DNA of 29,013 nucleotides from positions 1-29,013 of the forward strand of contig JANBQC010000352.1 of the NCBI GenBank assembly GCA_027576995.1, in the 5' to 3' direction. Both the position numbers and the translations under genes were made by a program. Source of the stretch: Dimargaris cristalligena (Eukaryota; Kickxellomycota; Dimargaritomycetes; Dimargaritales; Dimargaritaceae). The notes beneath the pieces are model-generated. The model made no database searches and was not told the origin of the DNA. It was given only the letters and a program-made list of their open reading frames with translations. Positions 9,168 to 19,537 of this stretch are shown one piece after another (within the stretch, counting starts at the first letter, position 1; every line of letters starts with the position of its first letter).

Positions 9168-12100
9168 CTATTTCTTATCCTGGTCCGATGAAGCCATGAG
9201 TTCGTAAATAATATCGTAGCATTCATTGAGCAGCGAATGAATGACACCCTGGCCTTCGGGGGTATTCCCTTCGTCATCCAGGAATTTGCCGTGGATACGC
9301 AGGTTATCGATACTGGACAATTTCATTTGATAAGGGTACAGGTCGCGCGGTGAAAAGGGTCCCCCGTACTTCTTAACGGCCAATAAACATTGACGCAGGG
9401 TGCGCAGTTGGTTATGGATAGGGACCAGCGGCTCGGCCACCGGCTCACTGGACGACAGCAGCACGTAGATGAGATGGTAGCACCGGTGAAGCAGGAAGTG
9501 TATGACCATTTGGCCAGCGGGGACGTTGCCGTCCGCGTCGTAGAATTTGCCGTCTTTACGCATTTTGTCGATTTCGTCCAGTTGGACCTGGTAGCTCCAC
9601 AAGTCGGTTTCACGCATAGTCCACCGGTGGGTTAGGACAAGCTTTTCCAAGCTTTGTTTAATGTCAATCAACCGATCGGCAATAGGTTTAAGGGACTCGG
9701 CAATGGAGTCGGACGAGGCTAGGAGTTCGTGGACTTCGTCGAAGCACTGTTCCAACAGCCCGACCACTTGGGCCTGGCCGGCCGGGATGGTGCCATCGGC
9801 GGCCAGGAACTTTCCGTCGTCGCGTTGGTTGTCGAGCTCGCGAAGCTGGGACTGGATGTCCCGGATCTGGGCGGCATCAAAGTGCTTCTGGGTGGAAAGG
9901 ATTACGAGTTTCTTACGAATCTCAATCAGCTGACGGCGGATAGGAATAAGCTCAGGACTAATTTCCTCTACGCTGCGGTAAAGCTCATCGAGTTTCCGCT
10001 CTGTAAGGCATAGGTGGATTCCGGGTGGGGTGATGCAAGAGCATGTATAATGAGGTAGTTGAGTGTCAGGATGAGTAAAAATGCGTGGCATTGGTTGGAT
10101 AGGGGTGGGAGTGAGATTGGTCATTTAGGTTCGGGACAAACCGGCCGGAGAACAATACTTACTGCACTGGCGGAGCCGTTTGCTGATATAGCTGAGTTGG
10201 GCTTGCTGGAAACCACCCTCTTCAACCTCGCTGTTATTGATGATTTTCTCAAGGGACTCGAGGCGCTTCTTGTAGGGAATCAGGTCGTCTGGTATACACG
10301 GTTGGAAGGGGAAATAGACGGATATGGGGGTGGTGGGGCGGTAATAAAACATGGTATCGATTTTTTAAAGAAATTAAGAGTGGGATTAGAGTTTTGGAAA
10401 ATTAAGGAGCGCTATAACAAGTAGACTTAGAGGGAATATTCGCTTAGGCCGATATGGAATGGGAGAGTAGCGGATAATTAGGGTTATAACACGCGCGCCA
10501 TGAGAAAAAAAAAACAAGGCAGTTGGCCAATTACAAGAAGCCCCAATAAAAACGGGATTTGAAAAGTGATGAATAACCCGATTATGGAAAATGAAAGGAG
10601 AGGGGGGGCAGAGTCCCGCTAATGGGAGTCGGAATCGGGCATTACAAACGGGCGCGTAAAGAGGGAGATGATGACAGACAGACAGGCAAAGGGAGCGCGG
10701 GGGAGGGGAGCCAGTCACGAACGGGAGCCGTCAACAACGCCCAAAAAGAGAGGAGGAAAAGGGGGGAGGGGGAGTATAGTAGGTGGGAGGAGGGAGGATG
10801 GTATTCGAAACGAAGAAGCGAGAGGCGCGCTTACCTAATTTAAATACATCGATTTCATTGAGGAGCTCGAGGTTTTGCTAAAGAAAGGGCGGCGAGGGTC
10901 AGGGATATTCATAGGAGAGAATAGTTTACAAGATGCAAGAATGAAATTCAAGCGGTGTGAGACGTCATAAGGGGTGGCTCAGTACTAGGCAATGTGACCC
11001 CGCGGATGGGAAATTCAGCACTGCAGCTGAGGGGGAACGGTAAGAGAGAGAGAGAAGGGGCCCTCCTCCTCATCTGGTTGCGGTATTTAATTACCAAGCG
11101 AAAATGCGGAGGATAGGCCACCGAGCCCGACGCAGTAGCAGTTAATCGCCCCGCCTCTTCACCGGTGTCGCCCCACTTCCTCCGACCAAATAAAATATAT
11201 ATAAGGCAACAGGGAAAGGAGGCGTCCAGGGGACGAGCCCGACGTTGACTTCCTTCCATCAAAGCAGGTGTCTGCTAAATGATGGAATGGCAGCTGGGAA
11301 TGGGACGGAACCATTGGTTAGATTCGGAAGCCAACCGCGTATCCAACGGCAGCAAAACACAGATGAAGCGGCAGCAGGTGAAGAAGCGAAGGTGAGAGAC
11401 GTTGGGCGTAGGGGGAAGGAGGGAATAAAGCGCGGTTTCGATGGAACATGACCGTCGGCATTGTGTATTAAATTAATAATAAATAAGAATAAAACATCCG
11501 AAAAGGGGGGTCATCGGTGTAACCGATATGGGGGCAGGGGACTTATAAGTCCGGTCGGGTCGACTATATTCCGCGGATTGTGTGGCAGAGAGTCGCACCC
11601 GATATTCATCAAAAATAGTGTGCTACCGCGCCCGGTACCAAATTAAAAGAAAGAAAACTGACTTTCCCGCTTCGACTGACCCAACCGGATCTACGAGCCG
11701 CCCCATCGGGGCTCATCGATAAGACTTCTTGCGAACTCGTAGAGCCGAAATTTCCAAGTTGTTGGAGAATAAACAGCAAGGGGTGAGAAGTTTCCCCAAC
11801 CCTCCCTCCAATTGGTAGCGGTCGGTCCGGTGGATAGGACAGGAAGCCGTATAGTGAAGGAAAGGTACGGCAATTTAAGGACTAGTCGTCCAGTCCAAAT
11901 CAAGTCAAACCAAATCTAAACGGATAAAAAAAGAGCCGGAAGCAGGGGTCGGGGATAATGCGGGGCTAGATCCCCCCTCTTCCTTCCCCCCTTGCATTGC
12001 CAAATCACCGCACGGGGGCTTTTTAAAAGTATTCGGGCTACTCCCGAATCCCCCTTGCGAAAAGATAATAGATAGATGCATATAAATATAACGCCGTTTA

Positions 12101-12662
12101 TATGCGTATGCGCCAGAGAGGGAAGAGAGGGTGGAGGGAGCCTATACGGGTGTGACCACCGCTGCCCTCGAGCCACCCTGCACCCTGTCGACCATACTAC
12201 ATGCACATATACCCCCGTCGCTAAATTTAAGGCTACCTTATATAAAACACGGGTTGAAACAATCAATCAATTATATATATATCAACGAAGCCTACAATAA
12301 ACCCCTTGCCCATGGGGCGTACCCAAGCAAGGGCTGAAACCTACCTTGATGGTTACGAGTTGGACATAGGTCGCGGGCACTTCGCGGTTCTTGCCCAGGG
12401 CCAGGTAGAAGAGCGAAAAGAGTTGGTAAATGTCGTCGAGAACGTCATCCACGCGGTTCTTGTACTGATCGCTTTCGTGGTGCTCGATTTCACGCACCTC
12501 CCGCAGACGAGCCACTTGCTGGCAAAGCTCGTCGTAGAGGGTGACAATGTCCTCCTCGCGGTAGTAGCTCTTCTGGTCCTTCTTGAGCCGACTTAACCGG
12601 TGCCGAATAGACACGAGGTTTTCCAGGACCCGCTGCTCTTCGAGGGTAATGTGCTGGGGCAT
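9168..12662 (-). CDS. DUF2408 family protein, three-repeat, fungal, function unknown
   Basis: Four exons on the minus strand: 12345-12662, 10835-10877, 10163-10288 and 9168-10000, giving 439 aa. The phases agree at every junction (0, 1, 1). I recognise the family as DUF2408 (Pfam PF10303 from memory), a conserved fungal protein without an established biochemical role. The N-terminal exon holds LENLVSIRHRLSRLKKD, NRVDDVLDDIYQLFSLFYL and CPATY-like REVPATYVQL. Exon 2 encodes QNLELLNEIDVFKL, exon 3 DLIPYKKRLESLEKI. Exon 4 contains three similar units of about 87 residues, each with an LxPIxxxLxxI/LRxxL helix, a GKF..xxG..PxGQ loop (at about 224, 312 and 399) and a hydrophobic helix with LLxxCYxxI. 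There is no signal peptide or membrane helix, so it is probably a soluble, largely helical protein. Intron 1 is 1,467 bp, far longer than any other here. In-frame ATGs at 10352 and 10124 could serve shorter forms. Confidence 0.88.
10878..12344 (-). other. Long first intron of the DUF2408 gene
   Basis: Bounded by AAG|GTAGGT at 12344 and TTTAG|CAAAAC at 10878. It contains no recognisable protein-coding exon on either strand. Features seen: a potential three-stem structure at 11691-11742 and a G/A-biased stretch at 11340-11440. Its length suggests that an upstream promoter, an unrecognised small exon or an ncRNA could lie inside. Confidence 0.6.
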
Positions 12663-15600
12663 GGCGGTTGTGGGTGGGTGTGCTTCGAGGAAGGGGAATT
12701 GGCAGTGGGGAATGAATAGACTGAGGAAGGGCAGAAAAGTGCGGGTAACGAAGTTGAACAGCAATGGAATAGGGAAGTATAATACGAGAAAAGAGATGGA
12801 AGGGAGAGTGAAAAGCAAAGAACCCTTAGGAAAGAAGATAAAGAAGAACGGATACTTCGGGACTCGGGTAGGGTTGTTGGTCGGTTAAAGACAAGAGCGA
12901 GTTGGTTGGAGTGAGTGTATGCGCATAGATGAGGAGGAGAAGGAATGGAAGGAATGACAAAGCGAGGGGGAGGCGATACGTCAGCTGAACAAGTCTAGAG
13001 GAAGCGAAGCAACGTAATTGATAGCAGCAAAGCTTATTATGAGTAATCAACCAATCCTCCCTTATTAATAATCCCCCCTCTCCTCTGTCCCAACAAACGA
13101 GAAAAGGGGGTTTCGGGGTGACAAAGCCACTTAAAACCGGACCCTACGCCAACTTCGCCTGCCTTCTGCCCAAATGTCTCAGTCGCCACGGGCTACCCAG
13201 TCTAATAAATAACCCCAGCGGCTATTAATAAGTCATGGAGGGGGAGGGGTGGGGTGGACTCGTGAAGATTGGTAATAATGGTACTGTTAGGTAATAAATA
13301 TTACATCTATGTCTATATAGATAGATAGATAGATATATATGTATGTATGTATTGTGAATACCATAAATACTTACGCTGCGTGGGTGAGAGAGTTACCCAA
13401 CGAGGGAGTACAAAAAATTATACAAAATCAAAACCAAAATATATCAACCCAACCTCGCACTAAATCGGTAGTAATGGACTCTATGAAAAAAACGGGCTCG
13501 TGTTGCACCAGAAGATGTGGGAAGTACGCGGACGGATCATGGCTGGTTTTATATATCCACTCCTTCCTACCATTCTTAATCGGCTGCCGCCAGCCCACCG
13601 CCCCCATTACACTAACTAAGAACAATCTCCCTCCTATGCCCAGTGATCTCCCTCGCTCGCTAGGCTATACCCACCCCACTTTTACTTTCCACACTACCTA
13701 GGAACTGTCGAATAATCCACCACTAACCCTCTCTTAGTACGTCGCGTCTTCTCCTTTTCCAAGGATATATAGAGTACCCACTAAAATATTTATATATGAG
13801 GCGGCTCCACTCCTTCAGCTTCGGACTTAGACTCAGTTTTGGACATCCTGCATGCAGTTGGCCGGATTTATAGTTCGGAGTTGCACTGCCGTGCGAGCAC
13901 CGGGCCCGCATGCACCAGCAGGGTGGAACAGTCATGCCTTTTCCCGTCTGGGCCGAATGAACGACTCTCCCGTATCCATAAGGAGGGGCGGACTTGTCAC
14001 TCTGGGACTTTGCATATCCTACGCACTGCTCACCTTCAGCACGCCCCCTTCAGACAGTTCTCCGAATCACAAGAATAAAAGACAATTGCAAATGAATTGC
14101 CCCTACTCCATGCCCATCATTGGGGCGATAACTTTGGGCTTGGGTGTGCGTGTATTTTGGCCAACGATGTTTCCCCAAAAAATGTTCGTGACTGGGGTCT
14201 TGCGGTCGGGAAAACCCGGGTGGCCCCACAGTATCCCTGTACCCAAGATCAACCACGTACATACACTCCGCCTATGTCTGTACCCCTCCCCCTCCCGCCA
14301 TTTAGAGTGTGTGGGTTCCCAAGGCGAAGATTAATCTAGACCATCTGCAAGATGGGGAGGGTCCCTCTCCCCATACCCTACATTGTATTTCTCTCCTAGT
14401 TTCCCTGACATCAAGTCTCAAAAAATAAAAACATCAGTCACGATTTTAACGGAACACCGACCATTCTGCCAGTATGGTCCCGCCAGCGAAGGGCTAAATA
14501 ATAGACCATATTTTCCTAAGTATGGCAGAACAAAGGGAGATGATACTATTCCGTCGAGGACATGTCTAACTGATAAATATCCCTGCTCAATAATGTAATT
14601 AATCAGGTCATAAATAGAGGGGGGGTGTACGGCTTTCCTCATCCTTCCATTTCCCCTACCCCCCTGTTCCACAAGTGTTTTTGAAATCCAGCCGCCAATC
14701 TTTTCAGTATATTGGATTAAGTTTATCTGAAACCAGAATAGTCCATTTTAATTAGTCAGTCAGTCACGTTGGGTCACTAGTGAATAAAGCAGTGAGTGAC
14801 ATGGTGGTAAGGAAATCTTCATAAGATTTTTTTAAATTTTTTTTTGATGAACGTGGGTATTCATGACCACCACCTTTCGCCCCCTCTTAATTATGGAGGG
14901 GATGGTGGTAACGTAAGTATGTCCCATATTTTCCTTCTTCTGCTACAGCTAGTTTGGCTGTTTTATATTTCGTACTCCCCTACATTATGTCTTTTTGGAG
15001 GTAGCCTTAGGTGGGTACTCAGTGTCTTCAAAAAAAGATGAAAGGGCCACAACCAATAATAGTGAGTATTGTTGTATATAATTTAATAGCCTATAGCTTT
15101 ATTTACAAACTCGATTATTTGGTTCAATATTATGGCATGTATAGGTAAAAGGTAGGACAAGCAAATCCATTGATATGTGTTGGGGGGTTGAATGTTGATG
15201 GCCAAAATTAATGGGGCCATTCTGGATAGGGAAGATTGTCCAATAATACCCCATGATGGGAAATAAATATCGGCTCCAAGCCTAAGGCCATAATCCCATC
15301 TTACCGTTTGGGGGAGCATTTAGAAAAGGTAAGTTAGTATGGTTGGCCATCTAGAGACATGCTCCTAGCCATTTCCCCCAAAGTAGGTGAGACTCCTGTC
15401 AATTGACCCCTGTTCGCAAGAATGGGCTGGCCAGCCTCCAAAAGAAGGGCTGTCCTGTGGTTTCGAGGAGAGGCACGGATTCAACAAGTTGGAGCAGAGA
15501 GAGAGAGAGATCCAATCTCGCTCAAGCAAGGGCTGATTCGCCCTGCTCTTCGTTGACCCATTCATTCATTCATTCTTCTAACCCCCCAGTTCTCTACGCA

Positions 15601-15673
15601 TTACGTGTTGTGCCATATTCCTCTACTTTTATACTCCCCCTTCTTACTTTCTTGTACTAAAACATTCCTCACC
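12663..15673. other. 3-kb region with no supported gene
   Basis: 12663-12980 is pyrimidine-rich on the minus strand and probably includes the DUF2408 promoter. A GATA/TATA/GTAT repeat lies at 13315-13352. 13550-13700 is pyrimidine-rich on plus, like the leaders of other genes here, and is followed by a TATA-like AAGGATATATAG near 13761 and by GC-richer sequence at 13800-14070 with several open frames, then AATAAA near 14073. This looks like a small gene, but no frame gives a recognisable product. Short AT-rich open frames at 14418-14672 and 15083-15319 (both minus) are unrecognised. 15541-15670 is the pyrimidine-rich leader of the NDUFS5 gene. Confidence 0.5.
13315..13352. repeat. GATA / TATG compound tetranucleotide repeat
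   Basis: Four to five ATAG units grade into TATA and then GTAT units. Non-coding. Confidence 0.85.
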
Positions 15674-16477
15674 ATGGCTTCGGGTTACGGTTACAAAGGT
15701 ACCTTACCTATATCATCAGCCCGTCCGAATCAAGCCTTCCGATACCTATTTGAAATTATCACCCCGCCCATGGCTAATCTCCCGCCCCAGTGCCAGGCGA
15801 AACCGAGGCGGGGAATAGCAACCCCATTCCCCTTATTCTTTCCNNNNNNNNNNNNNNNNNNNNNNNNNNNNNNNNNNNNNNNNNNNNNNNNNNNNNNNNN
15901 NNNNNNNNNNNNNNNNNNNNNNNNNNNNNNNNNNNNNNNNTCCCCAGTCGCTAACTGAGAGTCTATTCTGGTTTGCCATGGCATTGTAAATCTAGGTCCC
16001 AATCGCTGCTTCGCTTTCTGGCAAGACTTCCTCAAGTGCTATAACCAGGCCGATAAGGTTACCGACTGCAACCTTTACCGCGAGGACTATTTTGAATGCC
16101 TCCACCCCACCAAAGAGGTTCGTTCATTTACAAGTATTATCTACAAAACCACCGTTACCCTCTTTACGGAACGGAGCCTAAATATCCCACCGTGCTTTAA
16201 TTGATACACTTGAATACGAATAATGTATCACCTAGGCGGCATTCTCGTATATAGTCCATGCCAAAACGGATAAGGGTACACCTGCAAATCTGTACACTTA
16301 TTGTTATGAATGTTAATGTTTTGCCAAACTGTCTCCATGATTGAATTCTACCTCTATGACGTCCACTTATAGGTCCAGCGTGTCAAGACCATCATTGAAG
16401 AGGCCGATCGGCAGAAGAAGGCCAATGCTCAGTCGAGCGAGAAATCCAACGGCCTGAACATTTTGTCGAAGGACTAG
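15674..16477 (+). CDS. NDUFS5: NADH:ubiquinone oxidoreductase 15-kDa subunit (NDUFS5 type)
   Basis: Three exons, 15674-15698, 15996-16117 and 16373-16477, encoding 83 aa. The protein is an accessory subunit of respiratory complex I, located on the intermembrane-space side of the inner membrane. Start MASGYGYKG matches the fungal form of the family. Exon 2 carries a twin CX9C (CHCH) motif: CFAFWQDFLKC and CNLYREDYFEC, followed by LHPTKE. These pairs normally form two disulfides through the Mia40 import route. Exon 3 encodes a short charged helix (VQRVKTIIEEADRQKK) and ends LSKD. The 25-nt first exon ends in phase 1 (AAA G|GT) and joins G|GT CCC at 15996. Intron 1 contains the 97-N assembly gap, so its true length is unknown, but the acceptor is intact. 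The leader is pyrimidine-rich. The second donor (GAG|GTTCGT) is weaker than others. Identity is confident. Confidence 0.9.
15844..15940. other. Assembly gap (97 N)
   Basis: Run of N inside intron 1 of the NDUFS5-type gene. Open frames reported across it are meaningless. The flanks are C-rich (TTATTCTTTCC before, TCCCCAGTCG after), so a hard-to-sequence low-complexity tract may be missing. Confidence 0.99.
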
Positions 16478-16630
16478 ATCCCTGCCATCAAGGCGGCGGG
16501 GCAATCACGTCTAATTTCCTCAAGCAGGGGTGATTAGTCAACCAACTCCATCCTCCCCTCTCTACAGGGTGGTGTAATATAGTGTTGGCTAGACGAATTT
16601 GCCTTATTTTCTTTTCTTATAGGCTTAGGC

Positions 16631-16839
16631 ATGGTTCAATTCGACGTTTCTTTGCGTCCAGCTACTGCCATACCCGTCGGCCGTATCAGCCCCGCTCTTT
16701 ATTTTGATGAGGTCCGATGATCTACTTCATTTTATTTATATTTTCGGTCTTTTGATTTTTAGACACCCCTCTCTCCCTCCCTCTTTTTCCAAAGGATGAT
16801 TTCATTCAAAGTATAATAGAAATTCGACATTCTTACTAA
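16631..16839 (+). CDS. Possible two-exon micro-protein (doubtful)
   Basis: An ATG at 16631 opens a 27-codon stretch with codon choice resembling real exons here (MVQFDVSLRPATAI...SPALYFDE), 154 bp after the NDUFS5 stop. Unspliced it stops after two more codons (29 aa). A possible 83-nt intron (GAG|GTCCGA to CCAAAG|GATGAT) would join 16631-16711 to 16795-16839 and give 41 aa ending IIEIRHSY. I do not recognise it. The donor is weak, and the stretch may simply be the 3' UTR of the preceding gene or a fragment. Confidence 0.15.
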
Positions 16840-17397
16840 AAAGGGATAAAGTCCTCTAAGTAATGGTGGCTATATTGGTACTCGACATACATGTTACGGA
16901 TGGTGATTTAATTACGGGAAAAGTTCATGGCAAATTCCAAATCCAAATCTGGGTTCGTGTTCAGACATGATATTTATACGCACAGCGAGGTTTACTAGTG
17001 ATATGTTACTACACCTTATAAATGAACATGTATAAATACTTGTACCATAACTTGATGGCGGGGATGCGATTGAGGATATTCCCCGAATTAAAAGAGGTTG
17101 GGAGAGTATGGCGGATTCTATTTATAAATTATAATGGGTGACGCTGTTAGCTATTAATACAAAATTATTGAATATATGTATACGTAATGGAAAATGATAT
17201 TTAGGAAGGACTCATGGTTACTTTAAAAAAAAAAAGAAACACCAAAAAAAAAAAGAGATTGCCACTAGCATCGGAGCAATGATCGAATAAAGCAGACTCC
17301 CGGAAATGCGACCAGAGTTTCGTAAACTAAATGGACCGTAAAGCAAAAAATAATAATCTTATAAATCTATCGGAACCAATCGATGTAAGACATATTA

Positions 17398-19537
17398 CTA
17401 GGCGGACTTTTCAGGTGCGTGTTTGCGAATCATAGATAAGACACCCTCATAGACCAAAAAATTAAGCGAATGGATAGGGAACGCCCGTATTAAAGTCACA
17501 CTAATGCCCCGGTAGAGGGAGACTATTCCCCGCTGTCGGTACAAGTCAGTGAAGCAGTCGAGGAACCCCCGGTACCGAACTAGGTGGCTAGGTAAGAGAG
17601 CATCCTTCTGGATCGTGGATTTGACCAAATCGATGGGGAATATAATAAGCCAGGAAAAAACCCCGCAGATACCACCGGATAGGAAAAAGGTTAAGGGCCC
17701 CGGGGGTGATTCGGGGGACGACATGAGTCGTTTAATCGTCTCGTAAGTGCAGAAGTAAATACCGGTGCCCAGGGAATCGCGCACTATACCATTTTGAGAA
17801 AGGGATGTGGGGAGATCGGAGGAGTGCCAATATAGGACAAAGTATTTTTGAAGAATCCCAAAAATGCATTTCTCTGGGTTAGTATCTAGAGCTCAGTGTG
17901 GGATTTGGGCCAGCTCACAACCGGGATCAACGATCAGGTATCCTTTACCAAAGTAATATAGCATATACATATACATATATATATATAAATATGATAATGT
18001 CATATCACTTACACATATGAGAGAAAAGACCCTGGTAAAGTCCGCGAACCCCACGGAGCGCATACAGGTCTTTAGCGGCCTGCCAACTGGAAGTGTTGCC
18101 GAGTGTAGCCGGTCGCGATGACTTGCCAATTTCCTTCGGTAGGTTTGACACTGGTGCTGGGGGAGCAGAAGTCCGGGGTGGTAATTTAGAGGTTGGTGGT
18201 GGGCGTTCATTAGGTGTATCCGTCAACGATCCGGTCAATATCGATGATGGAGGGGCGGTCCGTTGGCTAGTATAAGAGAATGACCGTGCCCCACCTTTGG
18301 TACCCTCACCCAAAGCGGCTACCGATGGCAGTGGTGCTTTACCGCCGGATTTGCTAAACTTAGGCGACTGCTGTTGAAGGTGATGCTTAAGCCGCTGAGC
18401 TTCCAGGGCCGCATGAGTGGGTAGTACAGGTGACCCCGCCAGGGCATTGGTTTTGACGAGTAGCTGCTCCAGCTGTTTCTGGACCTTAACTAGTTCAAAC
18501 GGGCAGCTCAGGAACGCCAAAAAGCCTCCACTAGCTGCCCCAGCGAGAAAACAGAGTAGTGAATAGGAAGGCAAGTGGGTGCTGTCAATCGGACACCACG
18601 GGGCGCGGATAACGGTTTGTTTGATGTTTTCGTAAGTTGAAAAGGAAATGCTCTTGACCAGCGAAACGGTGATCAGCGGGGGGATCATGCCTAATTAACG
18701 TTGGATAAACGAGTGTAGTTGTAGGAATTTTGGATTAGAGACCAGTAGATTATCAAATGCAATTCAGAAAAGGGTTAGGCATGATCCAAAAACATACCGG
18801 CACTTCGATACAGTCCGCAGTGCTCCGGTAAAGTGCACTGCGCATCGGTGCTTTGAAAATGCCGTCAAGATCGACGCCAATGATCTGATCCATATTGATA
18901 TCTTCTCCTTGGGTTGTATGGATTGCCTCATGGGGCAGTCCTCTTACGTACCTCTGAAGTAGCCTCGTATTCCTTCATCCCGATATGTGATGCGGGCACA
19001 ATCGATCAGTGAGTTATAGTTGTGGGTCTGCATGCGCGTCTTAATAGTATCGAACTAAACCAGTCAATAGTCGAGTGGTGATTTGCCATACACATATGAT
19101 AGAGCAAGAGCATAGATCATAGTTAGTAAATAAAACTCCCCCGGTAATCACCAAGTAAATATCAAAACACGGGCCCTCTCTCTCTCTCTATATATATATA
19201 TAATTTTAGAAGGTAATACGTACCGGAAACCCTGCCACCACACCGCAAACAGCCGCTGCCGAGGCCGCCGTGATTGTACGATGATCTATACGAAGTAGTA
19301 TTTCGATAAAGCCCGATTCATGGTAATATTTTAGGTTTAGTGATCCAACAATTCAATATTATTCAGCTTGCTGCTGGAGATAGATTGGCTTAATTAAACC
19401 CACTCATTTTTGAATACCCATACCCCGCTAAGTAATTTAATATTGAATTGCAACTTACCCGCAACAATAGACATGGCAACCTTGGATAGCGGCTGGCGCG
19501 ACGGAGGGGAATTATCTTTAGATTCCGAAAGAGACAT
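17398..19537 (-). CDS. Mitochondrial carrier family (SLC25) protein with large loop insertion
   Basis: Five exons on the minus strand: 19459-19537, 19224-19285, 18952-19054, 18013-18690 and 17398-17783, giving 435 aa. SLC25 carriers exchange metabolites across the inner mitochondrial membrane and have three repeats of two helices. All three signature motifs are present: PFDTIK (about residues 47-52, made by the exon 2-3 junction), PFELVK (145-150) and PIDLVK (357-362). Each is followed by repeat-typical sequence such as RDEGIRGYFRGMIPPL, LRGVRGLYQGLFSHMLRD and RQRGIVSLYRGISVTLIRAFP. The usual length is about 300 aa. The excess is a Ser/Pro/Thr- and Gln-rich segment at about 162-281, in the matrix loop between helices 3 and 4. 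The substrate cannot be deduced by eye; similarity is to the amino-acid/carnitine branch in general terms. The exon 3-4 junction (RG|GMIPP region, phase 1) is preferred over including a short candidate exon near 18800. The acceptor of exon 2 is the least certain. Confidence 0.88.
17961..17988. repeat. TA-rich repeat in the last carrier intron
   Basis: CATATA units and a TA run about 25-50 nt downstream of the donor (minus strand) of the final intron of the carrier gene. Confidence 0.8.
19175..19202. repeat. (CT)n(TA)n repeat in carrier intron 2
   Basis: A CT run of about 14 bases is followed by a TA run of about 14 bases, inside the 169-nt second intron of the carrier gene, just downstream of its donor. 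Confidence 0.85.

Noticed and set aside
9390..10013. Several plus-strand open frames of 80-95 codons
   Set aside because: All are antisense shadows of the last DUF2408 exon.
15605..16035. Open frames running through the N gap
   Set aside because: The gap is unresolved bases; the frames exist only because N codons are not stops.
18795..18900. Candidate carrier exon reading GLYRSAG before MIPPL, and another frame reading DQIIGVDLDGIFKAPM
   Set aside because: The GLYRSAG frame has no acceptor in the phase needed to follow exon 3, whereas direct joining of exon 3 (RG) to GMIPPL gives the typical carrier sequence. The alternative frame does not join to either neighbour.
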